Of a DNA stretch of 64,000 bases, positions 31,193 through 43,732 are shown in pieces. Made by a program: the position numbers and the translations under genes. Where the stretch lies: positions 1,550,001-1,614,000 of the forward strand of contig JAXQJY010000032.1 in the NCBI GenBank assembly GCA_037042185.1. The letters are read 5' to 3'. Position 1 is the first letter of the stretch, and each line of letters starts with the position of its first letter. This stretch comes from Sordariomycetes sp. S80-01Y (taxonomy: Eukaryota > Ascomycota > Sordariomycetes). The notes under the pieces are model-generated. The model did no database searches and was not told the DNA's origin. It saw nothing but the letters and a program-made list of their open reading frames with translations.

Positions 31193-34100
31193 AGATCCAA
31201 CCTGAGCTGAAGTCTGGGCTGGCGCGAAGCGGGGCCTAGTAGCCTATTTCGGCTGCGAGCTAAGTCAAGGCCTTTGATACTGGAGAGAAGATAGAAGGAA
31301 TCCAAAAACTAGTCTGTGAGTCGTATACATGCCCTCGCTCGTGATACTGCAAGTGCTCGTCGTGGCTGCCATGAGCTTGCAAATACTGGCGGAGTAGTTT
31401 CGCGCAACCCACAAGCCGTTGGCAAAGGTTTTCCGAAAGACTACATCAACATATAGGCTGATAATTCGCCCGACAGATGGTCCGAATCACTTGGCTGTTT
31501 TCGATGGTTCCAGCAAGGCGCACGTGCCGGTTGCCAGCGAGAGCGTGGTTAACAACGCAGAGATATAGCGAATGCGATAGACGAAGAGAGGCGAAGGTGT
31601 GACAAGATGCTGCACCGTGGTACTCGCAGCAAAGGGTCCTTTGAAGCCGCGGTGATACGACATGCGGCGGCGGCACTTGGAAGGAAATCTATCCGTTGTC
31701 GAAGCCTATCGATTCTGAAGCGGAGGACGCTGCTGCGGGAAGCCGCAGAGTCGCAGGGATGGGCCGGATGCGACGACGTCTAGGACGATCGGTAACGGGA
31801 GTCAAACCTCGACGGCCGGGCCTGAGAGGATATGTCGTTCCTCGAGATAACCAAGAGGAGGCTCGTTGACAGATTGGTGAAGAGTGAGGGACAGAGCTGT
31901 TTTGTTGGGTCCCTCCTTCGCCCGCTCGGGGCGGCTCGAGGTCAGGTTTTGTGCAACTCTCTCTGCGTCTCCCAGGGATCCTTGCTCGGGCTACAGAGAC
32001 TGGGGGCGTGGTGATAAGGGCTGCGAGCCAGGGTCGGCAACGGTTCAAGGCCCCCTGGTCACGGCCTTGTTAGTGCCAGCCAAATGTCGAACGTTGGACT
32101 AGTCGTTTGTGACCTGTCTGGACTGTCCTTTGAAGATCTTCTGGCCCTCTTCTGGCAATAATTCCCCGGCAGTAATGTCTAGGACCTGGTGTGCTTCACC
32201 GCGTATGGGCGCCCAAGAAGCGACTTTTGTGACAGGTGGGGAGGAATGAGAAGAGAAAAGGTGGCGAGTTGCATCGTCACAAACTCCAGGCCTTCGGTTC
32301 CAGACGGAGCACTTGAAGGCGTTTTCAGATACAAGGCGGAGACGATGCCAGAGCTGGCTAGCTCGGGGAAGCTACGCATGTGTCGAGGCGGCTAGCTGTA
32401 TCCAATGCCCCATGGCAAAGTTAATGGGCTCATTGCGGCTGGTTTCTAGGCCGCGTGGGGAAATCTGGGCATTCCATCATCCATCCAATTTAGCAGCGCC
32501 CCGGACGAGGCGCCAATCAAAAGCATTGAGCCGACGTTGATTGAGCTACTCAGAGAGGCTTGGGCGAGATCCGTCCAGCGCATGATAGTACCGGCCAGGT
32601 GGTAGATGCGGTACTCGACGGTGGCAGCAAAACGGATATTGACGGCCCAACTAATGATGCAAAACAAGACCAGACGGATCGTGCAACCGAGGCGAAGAAG
32701 TCCTCCGCCTTCACTTCCCAGGTCAACATGACGCACAGCTGGACCAAGACTCGGGGAGATAAAGTTCTCAGCTTGGGTTGAGTCGGATGGGTGGGGTGAC
32801 GAGCCTGAGGGGACTTCTCCGTAGAGGGTGTCCGAGGTGGTGTGGACGACCGTTAAGTTGTGGGTGTGTGTCGGTTTGCCTTGGTCTCGGAGCAAGCCAC
32901 ACTGAAGCGCTCATTCTTTTTTTGCGCCGGTTGGCCGGGAAGATTCCGTTCTCGATGTTGAAGATTTCGGTCACCGTTGTCGGTATGAGTTGCTAAAATA
33001 AGTGACCTCCTTTGTCACCTCTTTCCAGGCCATGGAGGCCACGACGGTGGCCATCTAAGGTAGCCCTTAGGCCGCTCTGAAGCCGAACTTGTAGCTAGCA
33101 AATCACGATGCATCATTTCGGGTCATTTGGGAAGCTCTGCGTGGACTCGTAGTGTCAGAGTATGCAATGCAATGCGTCAATCTCCCGGCAGAAATCATCC
33201 TGCTCTCTCGTTGCATCGACAATGAGCCTCCAACTCTGCTATCGGACGCCAACGAAAGCCAAGATTCCGGCACCTTGGGGAACCCGCGCGGAGGCTTTGA
33301 AGAAGAGGTGCTCCGTAGGAAACGTGAAGACGGAGCGGAACAAGATTCAAAGAGGGATGGCGCTAGAGCGAACCTTTTCGGAGAGGGACCAGACGGTTGT
33401 GGTGCTAGGAGGGTGTTAGCGCGTGTGCCCGTAGGTGGCCAGCAGGGAGTTGAAACCGCCATTCGCGGGAGCCGGTTCGAGTTTGTCTTCGCATCCCGTG
33501 GCTCAGCAAGCGCGGGCCTCGCTGCTTCAGCTTCAACTTGAGCGAGCTGCTTCTCCGGAGGCCGGAGGCCGAAGAGGCTGAGACTCGATCTCCTGGCGAA
33601 TTTCCCGTCGCAATCCGTCTGAACCTGGCGGTGGAGGAGCTGCAGCGGGAGCCTGAGGGCGGTGCGGGTGGCCGACACCGTGACAGTGGAAACGGGGCTT
33701 GGTCACGGTTCGTGTGCTGTGGAGAAAAGGGGGCAGATCCCCAAAATCCCCGCTGCGACTCTGCACTTCTCCAAATGCAGCTGCTGAAAGAGGTGGGAAG
33801 AACAGTCGTTGGAGGTGCCCCGGGTCGAATTCTCGAGCCCGATCCCGGCGGTGTACCGTAGAGATTGCACCCTCCGGCTGGAGCTGCAGCGACGACGGGA
33901 TTTAAACGAGCTGCTGGGACTTGAACTTGCCTTACCTGATGGTACCTGAGGTTGGCAGCCACGACTCTGGATTTCCTGGCACTACAGCTGAGGTACTGGC
34001 TGGAGGCTGAACGTGGCGGGATGCAGCTCACTATGGCAGCGTCCGAGACCACTGCAGCCGCCTCGTCACTGCCCTGGCAGCAGGTAAGGTAGGTAACCTG

Positions 34101-37100
34101 GAACGTACGGAGTACCTCAGTCTCAGCTGCCCTCCAACCTGAGGTCACGGTCTTGATGCCATGCAGCCCGAGGTGCCTCGAGTGGAAATTTGCCTCCCCT
34201 CAGCGCTCACCCTCAGTCATCACCAGCCTCAACTCCGACGTCGAATGAGCTCGCATCGCATCGTATCCTCACTGTCGGCCGCTGCCACTGCCGCTGCCAC
34301 TGCCAGTACCAGCACCAACCTGTTTAGACTCGAACAAGGTAGTAGCTTACCGTGTCTTAGCCGTAGCCCACCGTCTGTCGTCGACAGCTACCACTCGCGT
34401 ACCATCGGCCTCTTCAACCACCAAGTACCAAGTACTACCTTCTATAAGCTTCAAGCCCTCCCCCCACCCACCCAACCTGAGACCAATCTCTCCGCCTCGT
34501 GGTCAACACCCGTCCTCACGTTCAAGGGTTCCCGCGCCTGCATTTGGCCGTCCTGCCGTCCGCCCAATCCTCCGACTCTTTTTACCAATACGACATTACG
34601 TACAGCCTCCGCTTGGTTCAGTCGAACCCCGGCTTTGCCCCTCCGGGCAAGACCACTCCTGACAGAGTGAAGCACACCTGGACCCCAAGAGAGGGAACCT
34701 TGAACGGCGCCTTGCTGATTTGGATCAGTTGTGCCCGAATCCGATGGACTGATTACTACAGGGGACTAGCTTCGGCATCCTTGCGTCGCACGCAGCCGTC
34801 CCGTTGCCTGTCACGAGATGGCTAAAATCCGCGCCGGACTGTCAAGAGCTGTTCTCGTCGCACTGGATCATCGGCACTTGCCAACACCGACAATCTGGAT
34901 ACCTGCCGCTTTAATTGCCAGCGCCTCTAGCTACATGTGGCCATGGCGGTCCACCCCGAGCACTGGTGTCGTTAGCAGCGCTAGCCCAGCCAACCCCCCG
35001 GCAGACGCGGCACACTCGGGGCCTGACAGCAACCCCACGCGGTCCGGAGTCTTCCTAATCACCCGCCGGTGTCACAGACTCGGACGAACTGCAAGGCCAA
35101 GCCTGCAGAGCCCCTTGTCATCTCACATCGCACACTGCTCTTCCTGGGGATCGGGTAGCGACTTGGCGGTGCACCAAGCCCTTCTCCCGTCATAACCATA
35201 TCTTTCCGCCCCGTGTATTTATCCTCCCAAGTTCACCGTTTCACCTGAGACAGGACGAATCTGAGGTGGATCGTTCCCATTCGAGGGATTTTGAAAGCTA
35301 CGTTGTACAGTAGCTCGCCCTATGGGTACGGCTCTTCATGTTCCGGAGCAGATCAGAATTTCGGACGCTATCAAGGACGACTTTGCGATGTTGCGGATCC
35401 ATACCGCCCCAAAGCGTTGGCACCAAGACGCAGGATGTCTTGCGCTATCTGGCATCGCGCGAACCAGCCACGCAAACGTGAGAGGAGGTCTCAGAACGCT
35501 CGTCGCAGGCAGCGAAACGTGCTGGGCGCCCTCGAGGAGGCAGCACGGTCTTGTGGTTTGACTGGCGGTCTTAATCAGCCTCGTAGCGTCGTCAAGCGAC
35601 TTTAGCTGACCCAAGAGTTGGGCTGCCACGAGACGCTACTGCTAGCGCCGGGGGACTCTGGAGCCGCGACACCTTTCTTCGAAGTGCTTGCAGCGTTGCA
35701 TCCCGCGTTGAGTGAGGCCGCTGTGTTGTTGGAATAAGGACAACGGAAAGCGTGGATGAGAAACGTAACTCAAGACCCATCTCCAGAGCCAACTAATCTG
35801 ATCATCAACAACGAAGAACTGATACGTTCAATTTCCACCACGGTGGAAGTCAGGCTTGGACTCCGCACCCCCTGGTCGGACCTTGCAGAGACGCTTCGAG
35901 GGCGCTAAAGGCGCCTGAGCCTTCGGCTGGTACGTGCTTGCTAACGCGCACATGGCATCGAGAACTTGGGTCCCTGGCTTTCGATCCCCTGTGCCCCATT
36001 TCCAACCCCTTGCTATCACATGCCTGCCGCGGCGCACATGTCGAATCTTGACCACGACACCAAGCCACGCAGTAGACCAGGGCATCGTTGCTGACGACGT
36101 CTTCTAGCTCCGTTCAGCACCCAGGGCTGCTGCTTTAGTCCATGCCATCTGGAGTCTTTCCCGCCCATTCGGGTAGGCACCTCGCACAAGGGTCATGGTG
36201 CGTGATCAGACGACGCAAGCCAAGGCATCTCCGCCTTTCGTGGTCGAGGTTGGTGGGAGAAGGGTCGAGACTCGGTAGAAGATCGATATCGCTCAAAGCT
36301 GGCTATCGGTCGCAGCCATCAGCGTTACGGAGATTGCCAAGTTGTGTCGCGGGTACGCACGGGGCCAACATATTCAGGTCTCGGCCCAGTGCAAGAACTT
36401 CAGCTCTGAAGCTCAGACAAAACTACGATGCAACCCTATCTCACTTGGAGCTGCGGGCTTTGAAGATCTTACAAGACCTCCTTCGGAATCCTCATACGAA
36501 GTACTGAGCACCCTTGCGACGGACGGTCCTTGGCACCGTACGTACCATGCAGCATCTTATTGCGATCTCATCCTCGGCCGAGTGAATCGCTCGCCAGTCT
36601 CCTCGCCTCACGCTCAGACCATATCTACTCTGTGCATGCCGAAGTTGAGTTCTGACAGCTCCCCAAGTACCGAGTCTTTCGACTCGCGTGCTGGCGTAGA
36701 ATATAGTCGAGCTATACTCGTGATCAATACTAGCCGACAACAACCTTGGGCCAGGGATGCTCGGCATCCATCAGAGAAGTGCAAGGCCAACAGACTAGCC
36801 GAGTGCATTTGCAGAGTTCGTCCCGCCATGACCACACCAACAATCCGAAACGCGCAAGACTTCAATAGGAGTGCAAGGAACATTTGAAGGTGGCATACTT
36901 CATGCGGCTTCGGCGGCCCGCTCACCCTACCTCACTCTCTTCGGAAGATTTCAGTGCCAACCGAGCGTCACTCAGCCGTTTTGGACAGGGCCACGGAACA
37001 ACAGCTTGATTTTCATGACAGCCACAACGTTCCCTGCACCTTGCCATCTTGACCAAGAGCGCCTATTTGTAAAATTTTCCGGTGCCTCTTCGTGCAGCAG

Positions 37101-39850
37101 GGATGATGCATCGAGTATTCGGTTCATGCACGACTTGGTTGGTCTGTAGTCATATCGTTGCGCTCCAATTAGTAGTATTGCAGCGACACTAATCTCATCC
37201 CATCTTGTCAATTCGACTCGGTAGGAACGCTGCGACGAGAACAGAGGCCTGGAAATTCGGCTGCTCCCACACACTTCTATTAGGTCCCTGGAAATGACCA
37301 CTGACCAAATTGTGTCATATCTTCACATATGGGTTTCGATGTCCGGCGAGTTTCTAAGTGCTCAGACTGGAAATCTACCTGCAATATTAACTCACGATCA
37401 ATAATACAGAGATATACGTCCACACCAGGGCTCCTTCTAGGAATTTTCATGCAAGACGGAAGCCTCCAGCTGAACCAAGTGTCAAATTTCGAGCCAAGGA
37501 TTTGGGTAGATTCAAGGACATGTGCCCGCCCACCCCCTCCTTTTCTCGGACGCACCTTCACTGGCTCATCTCCCTCGGAATCAGGATCGCAATATAGCAG
37601 ATACGCGAGCCGGCAGGGCAGAGAAAGCTTCGAGAGCCTCCAGCCAAACGGAAATTTTATGGCCGTCAGTCCGCATCCCACCTTCGGGGTTCCCTGTCTC
37701 ATGCGGGCGCCTACGTGGGATGACGAGCGACATGAGAGTGCAACCATGCTGAAGCATGATCGGCCGCCTTTTGGGTGCAGCCTCCGTGAGTGTAGTCTGG
37801 CCCTGACCACTACGCCCACGTTGCGGCTACCTTGCCCTTGAGAGCTGGGTGTTGAGATCCCGTTGGTGCGCCCGTCACCGCCCACTACTCCGTAGTCATC
37901 CTTTGAGCCCCAATCGCGCAGCGGTGAGCATTTCGACAGGTCATCTCGCAATGCTCGGCACCATAAACTCCGCAGTGGACGCTCGGCTGCTAACTCCACG
38001 AAGCCTCGAATCGGTGTGGAAGCAGGCCTGACGTGGATGTAAACACTGTCCCCGAGAGAAGAGGGCCAGAAGCCCTGCAGCATCCGCTTCGTCCGCAACT
38101 TGCATCTGAAGATAACCGCTGCGATGTCTAACGCACGATGTCGGAGCTGCGGCCTCATCGGACTTGGGTCGATCAGCGTGAAAGCAAGACGGGCAGATAA
38201 GCTTGACGGCGGGCTATGTACAACGTCGACTTGTGTGCCTCACAGTAACCATCAGTAGGGGCGTCACCGCTGCATTGGGCGTCGGTCTCGCTGCGAGCGG
38301 CACGTTGCGAACCCGAGCCCTGGCACCATCCTATCTGGACAGCTCAAACTTACCTCATTTCCCTAGGAACTTTCTCCGACGGGGGTGCCTAGGTAATCGT
38401 CGACGTAGCCCTGGTAAAATGCAAATCTCGCTCCCTGGTCGCGGTGCATGCAGAGGTGCATTGCATTTGACATGCTACCCCTGTCATCCGACATCTGTCG
38501 CGACTCGACCCGTGTAAAACGGTTATCAATCTTGCGCACACATGCGTAATGGGTCTGAACGAAAATCGTGGAAACGCTTGATCCTTGCATCACAACACGG
38601 ACCGTGCTGGCCCGAGGGAAGTCATGAAAGGGGCCAAGGCTGCGTCCACCTGCCGGTATGATGAGTCTTTCACACGCGACTGTCTGAACTTCACTGTAAG
38701 TTGATCATAACGACTCGTCATTGATGCCAGGGTCGGTGCGTATACCTGGTCGGCGCCCAAGACGCCTCAGCTACAAGGCCCTGTTGTTGGTCACAGGCGG
38801 GCGGCATGACGCTGTGGAGTTCAGAAAGCAGATCCGGGGTTGCTGGATCCTCCATGTTCTCCCAAGGTACGAGCATGTACTTCGTACTGCCTCGAGAGGA
38901 CGTGCACCGTAGCGACTCGAGTACGTCATGGAGCAACGTGCGGTCACACGCGGTGTGGTGCGAGGTCCAGAACATGAAGCCTGTCCACATATACACCACC
39001 GTAGGGACAGAGGTAATTATCTACCAACCAACCAGCTTGGCCGCCAAGATTGTCCTCGGGTGCGCTCGCTCGACTCTCACCCGAGCTTGAGACCATCGCC
39101 GACGAAATACTCCCCCACGGTATGGCTTGCGATCGCTCTACGTCAGTGCATTCCGACGTCAACAGGGTGCCAAGGTTAACACGACGCTGAACACGAGAAT
39201 TTACCAAGTACCAAAGTAAATCATTTCCGCTGGATGCATAATTGGTGCCTATACTGTCCTCAAGCGCTTTACAGTCCTTCTTACAACAGTTCATCCCATC
39301 TACGCGGCGAGACCTAACCACTCCCCTCGCTCATTGCGCTGAGTCACCACAGCCATGCCAGACGCCGACCATGTGCTTGCGGGACCTAGACACATGGCTC
39401 CTAGCCACGCACACGTCGGGCGTGTGCCCATCCCTAACTAAAAAAGCAAGATCACACAGGAAAAGCTCGCTCGCTCAGCTAAGACAAAGTACCAACGTTT
39501 CCCCAGCCGTGCATATCTTGTAGGACCCAACTCGCTTCTTCCGGCACCCTCTGCTGTGTAAGAGTGACACCAGATCTGCTCCTTACCCCTTGACGAGGCG
39601 CGAGGCGCGAGGCGCACAGCAGCTGCAGTCGCAACTCAGCGAGCTGACACCATGGTACGGATAAGGGTAGAACTCTCATGTCGGTCGAGAGCGTGTGACA
39701 GTGGCTTTAAACTAGGATGGGGACAGCTGCGAGAAAGCACACAGCCCTCCTACATGATATTGGGTCCGAGACCGCCCGCTATGCCGCGCAACGACGCGTG
39801 CAGGGGAGAGGAAGAATGAGCGAGGAGTCGCGCGCCTAGTCTGTGGTATT
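31193..39850. other. 8.6-kb gene-poor region
   Basis: Between the 5' end of the Zn2Cys6 gene and the 3' end of Lon. Base composition is like the rest of the window (no AT-rich, RIP-like blocks). I see no transposon-like repeats and no domain-bearing frames. The longest open frame is 37280-38158 minus (292 aa from an ATG), of unrecognised sequence. Part of the left side is presumably promoter and 5' UTR of the regulator. The Ser/Ala/Thr-rich pyrimidine tract at 34190-34500 could be a long untranslated leader. The three tandem GAGGCGC-like units near 39595-39615 are trivial. Confidence 0.45.
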
Positions 39851-42800
39851 CTACAACCGACTCTCGATTCCAGCGTAGTTGCTGTCCGAGGCCCAATGAG
39901 ACTCGGGCCAGACCAGCCGGATCGCTTCCCAAATGTGGCTACAAAGAGCAAGTGTCAGCGCATCGCTCAAGTTGCGCAAGGTCTATCGTGTGCTGTTCGG
40001 GGCGAGGATGGGGATTGGCGATGCTTACCTGACGTGAAGAATCTGGAGACCATCCTTGACTTCTTGCGGGAGATCCCTCACATCTTTCCGATTCTGCGCT
40101 GGAAGTAACACCGTTTTTACCCCGGCTCGGAGGGCGCCGATGAGTTTCTCTTTTATACCCCCGACGGCTGTAACTTTGCCCCGGAGGGAGATCTCGCCCT
40201 GTGTGACGCAGGTTAGCATGTCTGGTCCATTTTGTGACGTCCGTACGCGCGACCGCGCTATCATTAACATACCGTCATGGCCATCGTTGGGGGCACTGGC
40301 TTGCCTGAGAAGAGGGAGATCAGCGCGATAGCCTGGCCAATGCCACTGCTGGGACCATCCTTGGGGATTGCGCCCGAAGGGCAGTGGACATGAATACTCC
40401 TGTCCTTCATGATGTCGGTCGTCGGCTCAGGGGTGAGACCAAGCTCATAAGCATGCGCCTTGACCCACGTCAGAGCAACTTCCACGCTCTCTTTCAGCAC
40501 GTCCCCCAGCTTTCCGGTGAGCTGCACCCTTCCCTTGCCTGGCATGTCAGCAATCTCAATGAAGAGAATGCTTCCGTTGCCGCCGGAGCTGTACGCGACC
40601 AGTCCGGTGACGATACCAGGTCGGCTCGACGTCTCGGCTATCTCCTCCTCGAAGCGCTCAATACCCAGGATGTTCTCGACATCCTCGACGGTCAGCTGCG
40701 GCTTGTACGAGTCAAGGCGATCCGAGTCCTTCGCCTCAGCGAACTCGACAGCCTTCGCACGACATACCGAACCAATCTCGCGCTCGAGATTGCGAACCCC
40801 TGACTCACGAGTGTACGACTCGATGATCTTGGACACGACGTCCTGGTTGAAGGACACCTGCTCCTCAGCCAATCCATTGACGCGGATCTGCTTGGGAACT
40901 AGATGCTGCATTGCAATGTGACGCTTCTCAAGCGTCGTGTAGCCGGGGATGTATATGGTCTCCATTCGGTCTAGGAGCGGCGCGGGAATGGTGTCGAGGC
41001 TGTTGGCCGTGGCGATAAAGAGGATCTTGGAGAGATCGATCGGCATGCCGACGTAGTGGTCGTGGAAGGTGTGGTTTTGCTCCGGATCAAGAACCTCGAG
41101 CATTGCAGCTGATGGGTCGCCGTGGACGCTGGCCACGCCCACCTTATCGATCTCGTCCAACAAGAAGACAGGGTTGGCGACTCCGACCTTGCGCAAGCCT
41201 TGCACGATCAGGCCCGGCATGGCCGCAACGTACGTCCGTCTGTGGCCTCGAATCTCGGCTTCATCCCTTACACCACCGAGGGAGATGCGGTGAAACTTGC
41301 GGCCCAGAGCTGTAGCTACCGACTTGGCTAAGCTGGTCTTGCCAACACCAGGGGGGCCAACGAGAAGCATGATGGGGGATTTATCAACCATTCGCTGAGA
41401 CTTGAGGATCTGAAGCTTCGCTGAGCCGGAGTCATCGGGCTTTTTCTGCTCGTGCGAGCGCTCCAAATCATGGATGTCCTCTGCTGATCCCGTGTTGCTG
41501 GACACCTCCGCGGCAGCATTCTCGGCTTCGGCCTTCTGGATCTTCTCATCCACTCCGTCGTTTATGGACTGCTTCAGCCTCAGCACAGCAAGGTACTCGA
41601 TGAGGCGCTTCTTGACCTTGTCTAGGCCGTAGTGGTCATCGTCAAGCTGCTTGCGAGCCTTGGTGAGTGTTTCCCGTCCCAAGCGATCATCAGTGACCGA
41701 TGACCAGGGAATCTCGGATAAGGTCTCGAGCCAGTTGCGCGTGACCTGGAATTCCTGATTCTGGGGCATCATCTTCTGCAACCGCCTGAGTTCTCGGTCG
41801 ACAGTCTTTCGAGCTTCGGCCGGCAACTTGGCAGCGTCAAGCTTCCGCTTGAGTTCATCCAGCTCGTTCGCCTCCTGCTCACCATCCTGGTCGTTCCCTC
41901 CAGGCATCTGGCCTTGGGGAGGGACAAAGGACATGCCAGGCATGTTGGGGAACTGGTTCTGCTGCCTCCTCGATGGGTTCTCGTTTAGACGATCCAAGAT
42001 CTGAACTGGTATCGACGCAAAGGTGGTGATCTTGAAATTGTTCTTGATGCCACCAACTTGCCGCTCGAGAAGCTCGATAACCTTTGTTATTCGGACCTTG
42101 ACGTCCAGGGCTGCGAGCACCTCAAGCTTCTCCTCGTGCGATGTTTCAACCAAATTTGCCATGAAATCAGCCAGCAGCCCAGCTTCCTTGAACTCTCGAC
42201 GCATGATGAGCATGTCCAGGCGCTTAGTGATCGCAGGCGCAAGCGGAGGGCCGCCCTTCGTTCGAGGTAGCAATGACGAAATGCGCAGGATTGTCACCAG
42301 TTCCCGTGACCTCGCCTTCAGCAGGGCAAAGAGCTCGTGCAATTGCTTATCGGTTGCCGAGACTGCCCACACGTTAGTTCCCAACGCATGATTTTCTGGA
42401 CGCGTACAAGCGACTTACTCTCATCTTGGAAATATGTGAAGGTGCCCTCGAAGAACGGACGTTCCCGCGAGATAGTGTCGAGCCTAACGCGTGCTACACC
42501 CTCTACCCTCAAAGCAAACTCCCCTTGGCCTCTCCCATCGATGCCGACGATCTTAGCTGCCACTCCGAAGTTGTATAGGTCTGACTTCCTCGCGCTGCCG
42601 GGATTGACCTCGTCCATAGACGAAGAATCAACCTCCTCGCCATTGCTAATGAGGAGCTGGCCGTTGGGTCCGACATGCGGCGAGGCTAGAGGAACGCAGG
42701 CGATGGGGACTCCATCGATACGGCCATCCGGACCTTTCGTAGCGGCGCGCTCGTAAACGTGTGCGAGGAGAGCCGGGATGTCGGGTCGGCTTGCGGTGAC

Positions 42801-42884
42801 GGTGACTCTTTGGATGAGCCCAGGAAGCAGGACGCTCCCGCGAGGAAGGGGGATGATGGGCAGACTCGCGGTCTGTCGCCCCAT
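39851..42884 (-). CDS. peroxisomal Lon protease with PTS1
   Basis: ATP-dependent protease/chaperone of the peroxisomal matrix (LONP2/Penicillium Pln group). Exons 42419-42884, 40273-42362, 40029-40198 and 39851-39938 join to 937 aa. It has an N-terminal substrate domain ([20 protein letters not shown], no mitochondrial presequence), coiled region, and AAA+ module with Walker [10 protein letters not shown] (about 490) and [10 protein letters not shown]. The protease domain has the catalytic Ser in [10 protein letters not shown] (about 828) and Lys in [14 protein letters not shown] (about 868). The final exon adds [13 protein letters not shown] and ends ESRL, a PTS1 of the SRL type. ATG 42884 is the first in-frame ATG. 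If intron 3 is retained, its GTAAGC donor gives an immediate TAA after HVR, making a Lon without PTS1. It is divergent from RPA32. Confidence 0.94.
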
Positions 42885-43732
42885 GGTGAAATCAGCGTGG
42901 AAGGAGTCTGGGGTTCGATGACTGGGAGCAAGCACGTGTTGGTGTTGTCGTTGGGCAAGAAACGGCTGCCCAGGCGAGAGGTACTAAGGTTACGGTTGAT
43001 TACGCGGAATGCGGCTGGTATCGGTACGGAAGAGACAAATGAAGACGATGAAGACACGGGACGTAGTTGTTGATTGATGCTAAAACGACGAAGGAGCTGG
43101 GAATACGGAGATGAATCGATGATGGGGCCGATCACGCCGGGCCACAGTGGTGGACCCCTGTCTACCGAGGCTAAAGGCCGGCGAGTCGTCTCCGATGGAC
43201 AGGTCCAGATTGCCTAGGCAAGTCACTCTCGTTCGACCTCTTTCCTATGAGAACTATCGGCTTCCACCTGATTGTTGACCCCGCTCAAGCGAAGGGTTCC
43301 TATGGTTCTCTCTACCGTCTTCTTGACTACTCTTGCGCAAGATGACCGTATTGCAGTGGAGAGATGTTAAGGTTAGAGCCGGACTTACGCAGGCGTCTTT
43401 CCAGACAGCCAGCTCAAGAAGCAATGCGTTTCGGTCAAATTCAAACAAGTTTTACGAAATCATTGCAGTTGCCCAGAGGTGGACTCTCCCATCATCTCCG
43501 TTACAGATTCTCAACGGATCAGAGGTGGCTTGAAGTCAAAGTGTCTGAGTATGACGTTGGTTGTCGAGACCCGACGCCTGCTAAGTGAGGCTTGACCACC
43601 GACATTCGTGGCACAGCTGCTGACTCATGACTGTGCGCCACAATCGCGGGGTACCCCATCAATTAAGCCTTCACGCGCCTCGACGCGTCTTCCTTTCACG
43701 AGCATTCACATCCCTCAGAAACCACAACCATA
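42885..43732. promoter_or_regulatory. divergent promoter, Lon and RPA32
   Basis: 848 bp. An MluI cell-cycle box, ACGCGT, is at 43683-43688, 45-50 nt before the RPA32 ATG, with a neighbouring CACGCGCC. No gene is visible inside. Confidence 0.5.
43683..43688 (+). promoter_or_regulatory. MCB-like ACGCGT before RPA32
   Basis: Hexamer matching the MluI cell-cycle box bound by MBF-type (Mbp1/Swi6) factors, which drive replication genes at G1/S in yeasts. Its place just upstream of a replication factor makes a functional site plausible; a single hexamer can also occur by chance. Confidence 0.45.

Noticed and set aside
32446-32895. Minus-strand frame with a hydrophobic stretch (LVLFCIISWAVNI)
   Set aside because: It opens with TTG, has no family resemblance, and other frames overlap it; not supportable as a membrane protein.
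40460-42756. Long plus-strand frames under Lon
   Set aside because: They are antisense shadows of a strongly conserved coding sequence.
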